Shown here in pieces: positions 51,422-61,766 of a stretch of DNA of 64,000 nucleotides; within the stretch, counting starts at the first letter, position 1; each line of letters opens with the position of its first letter. This stretch comes from Pipra filicauda. Taxonomy: Eukaryota; Chordata; Aves; Passeriformes; Pipridae. The stretch is from the NCBI RefSeq assembly GCF_003945595.2, contig NW_024104766.1, forward strand, positions 62,001 through 126,000, in the 5' to 3' direction. Below the pieces are notes generated by a model. That model was not told the origin of the DNA. It saw only the letters and a list, made by a program, of their open reading frames with translations, and searched no databases. Position numbers and translations under genes: made by a program.

Positions 51422-54400
51422 TTGGACATTTTATTTTTCCCATGTTTCAATTCTGCACATACTTTGTTAGTTGCTCAGGATATTTTAACTACTAATTTTT
51501 TTAGCTTTTTAGAGCTTTGAAAGTCACTCAGCAAACTGATAATTTGAAATTAGTCAAGTCAAATACAAGGCATTATTAAAAGTACTCAGAAACAGAACCT
51601 TTTCTGGAAAGACTGACACCTAATACTAATAATTTTATCTTGAAGTCACTATGTAAAGCTCAGTTCACATAGCAGTGGCTCAGATGCTCGGGAAAAGAAA
51701 TTGCTTGACAGCTTCTTTCCATCCTTTAGTGGGCAAATATCCACATTAGGACTATCACTCATGATGTCTATCTGTATACAAATACCAGACTTGAAAGGAT
51801 CTGTATTTGGTATTCTACAAATATAATGCATAGGTAGATCCCATTTCCCCATATGTACTTTATATGCAGACATTGTTCCTACCTGAACAACCTTATCCTA
51901 AGGAGAATATTCCTTTTAAAAATATTTAAGAACACACATATATGTTAGTTTTTATAATTTTCCTCAGCTCTAATCAAGTTTAAGTGGTGGAAAAATCAAC
52001 ATTTGTATTTAGTTACATTATGCAATGATCAGTTTAGAAAAGCTATGAAAAATCAATTTTTGTGCTGCATGAACAACTTTCTGCTTTGACAATAAACCTC
52101 ATATTTAGTTTTATAATCTACATCTCAGACAAACAACCTTTTATATAATATAAAGTCAGTAACAGCAATAAAAGCATGCTACTCTGGAAAACCTATGCTA
52201 TTATTAACCAAAATTTCATGTGTGTGTGGTCATAAAGTACTGGCAACTCTACAAGCTGTAAATAGGACCCAGTGTCATTAATGTGTCTAAAAAAAAGAAA
52301 GAAATATTACTGACACTTCAGTTCCAGAAAATACTGCATAGCTTCAATGTTTCTCTGAGTTTTCAAATCTAATCACAATTACAAATCCAGTTATGACATC
52401 AATGTGAACCCTTCCAAAGGGAATGGAAGAACAGTAAATCCCAATGGATCTAAGAGTTCTGCAGCAAGGATGATGTAATATATAAAAATAGACAACTCTA
52501 ACAGAAGCTGCAAGTTGAGTAAATAACACACTGCATGTCATTAATTTTGCATTAGCTTGCCAGTAGTCATTACTAGAAGGATGATGAACTAACAATTTTG
52601 TTTTGCTTCAGGTGCTACACAAAATAAAACTATAGCATTGCTCATATATTAACAATAATACACAACATATAATTTGAAACAGTAATAGTCCCTCAGAGCA
52701 TGGATGAAGGAAGGAAGCTGTGCAGCTAAAAAGGTTGTGCTTTGCCATAAGACACAGAACACAGGGATGGGAATTACTTATTGTCCTTACAGCATTACCA
52801 GTGGATGTTCCCATAAAGAAACATCCAACTTCCATACAAAAAAATGGTTAATGGGAACCATCCAAATCATCTCAGACATTTCACATTTCAGATAAAATTA
52901 CCCCACAATTTTTGTAGTGTCTCACTTCAAAATACACCTACATATATAACACAGTCACACACTTCAGGAATTAATGGTACTAGATGTGTTCAAATACTAC
53001 AAATACAGTAATTTTGTATTACTTCCTAGTATGATGCACACATTGACTTCACTCCAAATCAGGACTAGATTATCACCATCACAGAATAATTTGTGTGTTT
53101 TTGAAATTGCACACTGAATTTTGTAGATGAAAAGCAACTAAACAAATATCCGTCTGGTAAAAGGACACTTGCGCTTGGCAATGTTAAGAACTAGGCCCTT
53201 TCTTTCATTAACGGAACAATCAATACACTATATAATTTATTTTCATGATAAACATTAGAAATATTAAATAAATTATTTTATACTATTTTGTTATTAATAG
53301 AGACAAATTTGTTTGAGCAAACAAGCACACATTAATGATGCTAACATGTTTAAAACACCTTTGCATACCATGCTACTTCCCATCAGCAGTACACTGCAAA
53401 TTTAGGTATGCATACAATTATGTTTTGAATTATCATTTTTCTCTTGACATTACTTAAATTAATTTGTTTTATAACAAAGAACAGAATGAGTTCAGTTCGA
53501 TTTCTATTGAAGTCAGGTAACCTTTTTGCTTTGATTTTGCATAAGGCACACAGCAGAATCTATTCAACTTCCTTCCTCCTTGCTCTTCACATTCTTCCTC
53601 TATCTTGAGGAAACTCGGTTACCAGCAAGTTCAAAAATTGAATCTATTTAAATTGATTCAGCTGCCATAACTCATATGAGTCTCTAAAGCCAAAACCTTC
53701 AAACATCCTGTGCTCCAAACATTTCTGACGACCAAGCGTACCTGACCTCAGTAATTTGTTTCTCTGTGCATTTTTTTGCCTTTGTAAACAGACTTGATAA
53801 ATGTAATACTTCCAAGGTCAAGGATGCTTAGAAAATTGTTTTTCCCTCCAACCTTTCCATATCCTTTATACCTTTTTACGAAGTCAAGTTTTCAATGTGT
53901 CCACACCTTCTTGTTCGCTGCCCTATCAAATAATTTTCTTAGATGTGGTTTGATTTTTTTTTTACTAAAAGAAAGCTCTTCTTCTTGTTAATGTGAATAC
54001 TCATGACTGAGTCTGTTCTTTGCTTTTTGTTTTATTAAGTGATCTTGTATTAGAATGAAAGTTCTAGATGATCCCAAAAATCATCAGGAACATTAAAAGT
54101 TGCAGCTATTTACAGGCTTAAAAGACTGACAGTGTTCCTTTAAACTGATTTCTTGTGACTGGGTATCTGACAACTGTTCCTACTGATTCAAACTAAAACA
54201 ACTGAAATTCTACATGTAATAAATATGACTAAGTACACTATTACATTGGCATCAATGTACTATTGAACTTATTATCAATTTATAATGCCTTAACAAGAAA
54301 ACACTATATCAAACTACTGCAAAGACCATACTCTTGAGAAGCAAGCACATATAAGGTATTTGATGATCATATGTAGTGTGGACCATGGAAAGACATCCAG

Positions 54401-57400
54401 CAGTATGTATTTTACAACATGCAACATAAAAAAACCATGTAGAGAAGCAATGGTATTAGGCTATTTTTTAACATTAAGCCTCATCCCAAATTATACTGGA
54501 CATCTATAACCAAGGGGTAAAATTGAATCAGCTTTTTTGAATTCTCATCTACTATGTTAACCACCAAAAAACACTGCTTGTCATTTTGGAAACTTCCACA
54601 TGACTTCAGCAGCCAAACACAGTGAAGAAAGGGAAACAAACACAGTTTTGCATCAAATTCAGCCAAAAAAATTAAAATTCATGAGTTTTTAAATCCTTCC
54701 TAAATGTGACATGATACACAGTAGCTTTGTAATGTAATTTTGCAGACAAAGGAAAAGGCAAATTTGTTTCATAGAACAATCTGAACATAAATTTTCAACC
54801 CAGGAACTTTAGACTCTTGGCAGACAATATGAATCGAAATGGTATCAGGAAAAAAGGCTACTTTGTCAATGCTTTGCACTATTAATTTTAAAAGAAGATA
54901 GGGGCAGGAAGTTTTCTGCAATTTGCTACTAAATGAGCAGGCTCTAATGTTTTTTTAAAATAACACACATCAAAAAAAAAAAAGCTAGGAAAACCCTTAC
55001 ACTTAATTTTTCAGGGAGTCATGGCTGCAGACAAGACTTGACTCAGTAACATTAGACATGGTTTCATTTCCAGACCTCTTCTCATTTACATTTTCAGTCA
55101 ACTCCTTCAAATAAAATCCAGAAGGAAGACTTGTCTGCCCTAAACACATCTCACGACAGCTGTCTCAAAACAGTGCATGAGGATAAAATTGTTACATCCT
55201 TGTAACTGGAGTGGAAGCCAGGGTTATTGATGGCTCCATGCCTACCACTCTTTTCTTTCCGACACCGGATAAACGGATTGTCACCTCACGTGAATCTCAA
55301 GCTGAATGGGATAAGAAAGGCTACTAAAGGCAGAGATCCCTTTTGCAGGGATTTCAGCAGCTGGCTTTAGCAAGCCTGGCTGAGAATGCACTAGCAGCAA
55401 ATTTCATAAGCCTGTTAACTAATTCAAATCTAGACAGATTATCACAGAGTAAAACACCACACATAATCCTACTGTTCAGCGCTCTCTGCAGGTGCTTCAG
55501 CATTATACTTGCAGGTCTACCTGCGTATCTTTAACTATACACCAGTAAGCTTTGATACTTTGCCTTTAGCAAAGTAAAGACTACAGTACAGACTAAAGCC
55601 CACATCACAGTTTACATACCAAGTTTAGACAGACATAGACTATCACAAACCAGGGAGTTACAAATTACTACTCTACACCACTGAAGAACAGCATCTTATT
55701 TTGGACAAAGTTATTTTTCCTTTATGAACTTGTATTAATTTACACTGAATATGTCATGCATTATATACAGAATAACCAGCTTAGCAACACTCAGACCGAG
55801 CATGACTAATTTTTCACAGATGTACTGAAGCAGCCACAAAGTTTACTGGTAGTAAGATATTACAAGGAAATCTGCCCTTTTTTAAATTCACTCCTCAGAT
55901 GACTATTTAATTTTAAAGTTTTAAAATCAAAACAAAACAAACAACAAACAGTCTAAAGGCAGGAAAAAAGCCATGTAGGTCCTCAGGAGAATGGGTCTAC
56001 ACTCGATTCAGTCAAGTTGCTTTAAACAAGGGCTTTGTATGAAAAAATGAAGTAGCCTGAAGTAAAGATACACACAGAAATAAAATCCACACTCAGAAGT
56101 TAAAATCCAATTTCTACTATTAAGTAAGGAGGTGTTAATACTAATCTAGTTAAAGACAATTTCTCACACTTGAGAAGCACCAGGAAAAATTTTCTAGATT
56201 CAAGTGAGAGCAACTCAAACTCGTCAGTATTTTTTTCTTTCCTTAAAAAGAACTGATAAATTTTACCAAACTACAAAAGGTGGTAAAAAGGATGCAATTT
56301 TATCAGGCTGATAAAACACATTTTTATTTCCATATACTATGAAGTTTCTGTTTTCCTTACCCTAGAAATCAGCAATGCTTGTTCCAAAAGTAACATGCCT
56401 AAGTATGATATTCAGCGTCAGATTTCACTTCAAATGATCCTTCAAAAATTACAGTAAGTTATTAAAACACTATGAAGTATTTCAAATGCCTATCATAATC
56501 TAAGTAGTACAATATCACTCCTAAACACAGTATTTCACTAACCACAGGTTACTTCGGATCGTGCCACTGAAAAACTGGGGAGCACTGATGGTAATATACA
56601 TATTGAAGAAAGAGCAAATTTCAGCCTAGAAATCACTCGTCTATGATACTGGAAACATATTGAAATTTGAACCCTCTTAAGTGTTTTAGATAAAGGAATC
56701 TGACAATGTGACACAGGAGGACCTTTTAAATTAAACACATTTCCTGATAAAATAGCAGAAGAATTGACCAAAGCAATGTTTGAGGAAAGGGAGAATTTTT
56801 AAGCTAAAAAGTAGTTTTAATTTGCTTTCAGCTCTATCACAAGAGATTTCTCAAGCATAACAGTGGGGACATTTAACAGTTTGACAAGACACATTCTTAT
56901 CAAACATTGTGTTTAATGGATGCTCACTATTTATTCCCTTTGGCATTGACAAATGCAACTGCAAATGCCAGTTAAGTTTAAAAGATGCCACTCAGATCTT
57001 CATATTACTTTGAGTGTATTTGAGGTCTGATATCAGGAAAAGCTTCTATATTTTGTTTGGTTTGGTACCATTCCAAGATGCTTGATTTATTCAGGCACAT
57101 TCTTCTCCCTAGCTTGGCAAGGTCGTCTTTCAAATAATAGCCATTTATGCATACTTTGCTAGGAGTCTACAAAATCCAGCCTCTTCTTACTGAGTCAGTA
57201 CACATCAGAACGGAAGACAAGCAAGAAAAACCATGACAAATCCTTTTTGTTGCTTCTTTAGTGCTCATCTTGTCACACTCCATTTCCCTCAACTGACATA
57301 CTGAAGTGTTATGGGGGCCAATTTTTTAAGTCCTCTGTATCATGAAAGAGATACTTAAGTAAAATGTCTGTCAAACACTAAATATTTTATATATACCCTT

Positions 57401-57653
57401 TGCTTATACTTCTCATTTCCTACAAATCACAGGACATCAAAGCAAGGAAGGTCGATCAAGCTGGGCAAGAGACATTGTGCTGTCAGTAAATTTCGTGTTT
57501 ACATTTGTATTTTTATATGATAGCGAGATTGTTGAACTAACAAAGCAAAGGCTATGAGGCAATTTTAGTCATAACGTAGCATCAGTATTATGATACCACA
57601 CTGCAAACCCACAAGTAAATTGTTAGTGGACCATACACAGTAAGTTACAATAC

Positions 57654-57671
57654 CTGAGGTTTAGTGCATTC
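57654..57671 (-). CDS. RAPGEF2: RAPGEF2 18-nt microexon (ECTKPQ)
   Basis: Eighteen bases encode Glu-Cys-Thr-Lys-Pro-Gln between a pyrimidine-rich acceptor (...TTTTGGCTCACAG) and a donor CAG|GTATTG. The exon is symmetric (phase 0/0), so inclusion adds six residues between ...RGYHT and LPADF... without changing the frame. From memory, PDZ-GEF long forms carry a very similar six-residue insert (ECTKSQ- or ECAKSQ-like) at exactly this point, which is why I searched for it. Position, order, strand and phase all fit. It is probably alternatively spliced, as most such microexons are, but that is inference. It is far too short to appear as an open reading frame. Confidence 0.8.
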
Positions 57672-60378
57672 CTGTGAGCCAAAATGAAATGAATGCCATA
57701 TAGGAGGAAAGGAAAAGATGAACATTATCAGACATGCCATAGTACATTCCACCACTATGAAGATAATGTTAAAATTCTGTTAAAGAGGGTCCACCATCCT
57801 CCACAAGTTGTTTCTATTGCAGAAAGCCATGCCACAACTGAGAGCACTGCATTTCATTTTTAATTCTTGGAAAGTACAGCCATGCATCTGCATTTAAGGT
57901 TTACATTTTGCTCTATGTTTTCATGAAGATATAGAAAACTTTCTTCAGAAAATACTGTTTGAAATTTCTGAAGAAAAGCATTCAGAGATTACTGCAAATA
58001 AAGCATAATAATTTATCAACAATAAAAACAATAATTCCACATGCTAACTATGGATTTAGGGTAAAACAAAATATAAGAAAATTATACATTGTGAAGACTT
58101 TGAGGATGTTATCAAAATGGTTTTATTACTTTGAATCTTATGTACATAACACCTAAACTAGAACACACCCACGTGGAAGAGCAAACCTGAAAACAAATGC
58201 ATCATATTAAGCCTCTTTCAATTTGACTTTAACACATTATTTACTACAATATCTGAACCTCTGGGGGTTTTTTAAATACTTCTTTCTTTATTTATCCAAA
58301 ATTAAGAAGTAGTAACAAAGATGACACCCTGACAGATGTTGGTGAAAGAATGTATAGGCAATAAGTCCACAGGATATGTGCTATGTTTCAAATTACTATG
58401 TGTTTCGAAAAAAATCCTGCTTTTCTCAGTCAATTTTTCAAGAAATTAAGACCAAAAAAAACCAAGGTCAAGGGACATAAAATAACAATGGAGAAAAAAC
58501 AATGTAGCCTGTAAATGTATGGATAAAACAACAGAAATAACATTGCTAGTAGAAGTGAATGAGAGAATAACGTCTACAAGATCACCAAATACTGTAAAAA
58601 TAGGAGGAAATGGACCAGCGTGAAGAGTCTTGACTACATTTTAAAACTCATTTGAGCTTATTTGACTCAATTTGCTTTGAAAAAAAATAATAAGATCGGT
58701 CATATGCATCATATTACACTTTGAAAAGCAACATTTGACTGTAACTGCTGAAAATTTCAGAGTTTATTTGGCAATCTCTTCCAACTCAACATGAAATCTT
58801 GCTCGCAATGAATTTCCAAACACATACACAAAGCCATTATGAACTTGCACAACAGAACGGCACATGATGGACTTTTGCTCTTAGTACCAGTTAAGCTTAC
58901 AAAAACTCATCAGGCGTACCTAAAGTGAAATTTATACAACAGGCAAGCTCCTGTGAATGCAAATGGCACTGTGTAATCTAAACATTGCCCTTCTAGAGGT
59001 AGGTACAGATCACACTACAACTGCTTGCTAAGCACAATATACACATCTAAATAATATGGACAAAAGCAATTCTTCCTGTAACTCCTATAAAGTACAATAC
59101 CGCAATTATTTTTATTTTTTTTTTTTTGCAAATAACAGGTCAGTAAAATGTTTTATCTTCAAACCAAATGAACTGGCTTAATCCACATTAAATTTGGAGG
59201 CAATTAAAACTGCACTGAAAATTAAACCATTAAAAGCTGTTGTATAAACAAAACCAAATTGTTGGCATAAAATGTAATTATTCAACTCATGAAGAAAAGC
59301 CTGTATAATTAGCAGATGTAATCAAACATCTACACGCTTACAGACACACACTGAATATACAGTGAACTGGCAAACAAGTCAAGGAATAAGGATGAAGGAA
59401 AAATTGAAAACGCCTACAACTGCCCTGTATCAAAGACAGTATTTTAAAAACTGAAGTATTTAAAAACTAAAGCTCTAATACTACAAATTTATATGTATAT
59501 GGTTACATTGTGAAAAATTCAGCCCAGCGAACTCAATGAGATTAAATATGCACAAATTTATTTATTCCCATGCCTTTACGGTTCTAGCAGATTTAGAGTC
59601 TTAAAGAAATAAATAATAGTCAAAGACAAACAGCTTTTCCAGTATTTTCCTCACAGTTGAAATCAATACCAAGCAAACATATTAATCTAATAGAGTTTTT
59701 CTCAGTTTAAAACCCATATAAAAAATTTTATAGAATAAGTTTTAATTATTAGTTTATTTTCATCTCAAGAGAAAGTCTGGAAACTTTCAACATGTACAGA
59801 TTTCCCCCCCCCAAAAAAAGCAATCAAGTAAAATGACCAAATTATTTCTTTGATGACAGGCCAACTCTGTAGCTCACTAAAACCCAAGTATAAAGGGCTG
59901 ACACCAGCATAAGTTAATTTAAATTTAACATTTAAGTTCTGGATACCAAAAAGAAATGAGAGATCTAATCAAAGGATTTGGTGTACTGCAATGCAGCACA
60001 GCCCTTTTCAGGCAACACCTGTTATCATATACAATGAGTGCTTCACTAACTGACCTTTTAACATAGTACATTAAACTAATGCTACTGTAACTTAAGAGAA
60101 AAAGGAAATGAGAACAGAATTGCTTTCACAGTTTCCCATAATGACTGGAAAAAACAATACATGACATTCACGGTCAGAAACACACGTTCACCTCTGAACT
60201 AAGATGCAAGCTCCACACATGTTCATTACTGATGGAGCCAAACACATTATTTTAAGGGGAAAGCTCCCTACAGAAGCACACTTTAAAGATACCAGCAAGT
60301 TTAGCCATTTTGATTGTGTTATTTTCAGTAATTTTCATGTTTCTATTCTTTTGTGAACAATAAATACAGATAGCTTAC
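57672..60378 (-). other. RAPGEF2: RAPGEF2 intron upstream of the microexon
   Basis: About 2.7 kb of AT-rich intron between the 60.5k exon and the microexon. It contains a 14-base T run near 59116-59129 and no recognisable repeat family. The stretch at about 59150-59330 is rich in TAAT/ATTA motifs and could be a conserved element, unproven. Confidence 0.85.
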
Positions 60379-60546
60379 CGTATGGTAACCTCTAGGTAAA
60401 GGTGGCTTCCCCACAGGATAAGGGTCAACAGTATCAATAATTGTTTGTCGTTCCCCTTTCTGGTTGATTTTCCTAAACCTTCTTCGAGACTGCCTGTGAG
60501 ATGCTTGACGCTGAAAATATGCCTCGCTTTCTTCCATATAATCAAC
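60379..60546 (-). CDS. RAPGEF2: RAPGEF2 long-form exon: basic linker after first cNMP-like domain
   Basis: A 168-nt exon of 56 codons, phase 0 at both ends. It begins VDYMEESEAYFQRQASHRQS, continues with a very basic run (RRRFRKINQKGER) and ends DPYPVGKPPLPRGYHT. The acceptor is ...CTACTGTAG and the donor is ACG|GTAAGC. The sequence is a hallmark of the PDZ-GEF long N-terminus. The basic, proline-containing linker follows the first cyclic-nucleotide-binding-like domain. Because the exon ends in phase 0, it can join either the microexon at 57671-57654 or the shared exon at 17299-17168 without shifting the frame. Confidence 0.93.
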
Positions 60547-61690
60547 CTACAGTAGATGCAAGAGGGGGTGTCATTTTCCACAAAAAATAAAAATGTTTCT
60601 TGTTTGAAACAACAAATCCTACTTCCAAAAAACAGCAGCTAGTTTTGAATTTCCTGCATTTTCAGCACTAAGAGTGAAACCACTACTAAAAAAAAATAAA
60701 TATATCAACATGAGTATGAACAGCATCACTGAGTATGAACACTTTTCTAAAAGGGCAGAAGAAAAATTCTCCCTTTCTCACCCTCTTCTTACACTTGCAC
60801 AAATACAAACATTTCACCACTCAATATCTTGCAGAAAGAAAACCATTAATATTGTTGTTATATTTACTTTTACAGATTTCTTGTAAAACTATAGTTTTCT
60901 TGTGCTAGCAAAATACCAGAAGAGTTTGTAGGTTTGTCAGGGTTTTTGCGCTGCTTTATTATTATAGATAAGCAGAGATGCTTTAAAGTATTAATTGCAC
61001 ATTAGTTTAAGTAATTAATGTTTGATTGAATTAAATATATTCTCAGACTAAATTTGAACATTTTTCAATTCTGCCAACTTTACTGGGTGAAGGGAAGGTT
61101 ATTTTGCTAGCAACATCTGCTGTAGTCCAGTGGCAGAACAGCATCATCTTTGAGGCTCCTGCCAGCTCAGGATGCCTCATCTGTATTTGTATCTGAACAA
61201 ATACAGAATCAACAGGCTAAATTTTTTATTAACAGATCAGTTCATAATACAGGTATGACAATTATCTAAGCCTTATAGAGATGGCTTAAATATAGACTGT
61301 GATATTAAACACTTTTTCCTAAAAAATGACAGTTTCTGTAAAACTTGCAGAAGGTCAGGAAACGTGGTATAACTTGAGGGCTGTAGAAGGGATTAGGTTA
61401 CTTGTTTGTTACCAGTTTGTGTAACTCACAAGTACAGGGAACAGTTTGTTGTCCCAGTTTCGTTCTCTAAAAGCATACAATTTAGTTGGTTGTAGCTGTG
61501 TGAATGGCTGCTTTTATCACTCAAACAATGTAAGCATGTAAGCAAAGAATGGCAAGAAAGTTACGTATGAAATCTTATATTTATTAAATGATCACATGCG
61601 AAAGAGAAAACTCTAAGTTGTATTGGAAACTGAAGTGTTACTAAAGCTAGTCTATACAATTTGAAAGCAACTGAGTGAAAACGTTCTTAC
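60547..61690 (-). other. RAPGEF2: RAPGEF2 intron, 1.1 kb
   Basis: Plain AT-rich intron between the two visible long-form exons. No repeats or genes were seen. Confidence 0.85.
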
Positions 61691-61766
61691 CACAATCATT
61701 TCAGAGGGCTCTAGAACAATGCATTCACATCCACGCCTCATGCTCCCAGCAGAACGCTTGCCAAAA
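61691..61766 (-). CDS. RAPGEF2: RAPGEF2 long-form exon: end of first cNMP-binding-like domain
   Basis: A 76-nt exon. One base completes a split codon from an exon outside the window, then 25 codons read FGKRSAGSMRRGCECIVLEP followed by SEMIV. The acceptor is a pyrimidine-rich ...TTCTTCAG and the donor is GTG|GTAAGA. In PDZ-GEF proteins this sequence is the last part of the extra N-terminal cyclic-nucleotide-binding-like domain present only in the long form. The upstream exon, which should end in phase 2 with the first two bases of a serine codon, was looked for up to 64000 and not found. Transcripts starting at the internal exon at 40264 skip this exon. Confidence 0.88.

Larger units (their letters stand above)
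17300..57653 (-). other. RAPGEF2: RAPGEF2 giant intron, 40 kb, with internal first exon
   Basis: For the long form this is one intron of about 40.35 kb between the microexon and the shared exon. It contains the short-form first exon (40264-40205), two solo LTRs (20171-21236 and 49599-50897), three CR1 fragments (37.6k, 43.8-45.3k, 51.2k), a small tandem duplication (18449-18544) and several simple repeats. In the subregions 21.3-37.5k, 41.9-43.7k, 45.3-49.5k and 51.5-57.6k I see only AT-rich intronic sequence without a recognisable gene or RNA. Confidence 0.85.
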
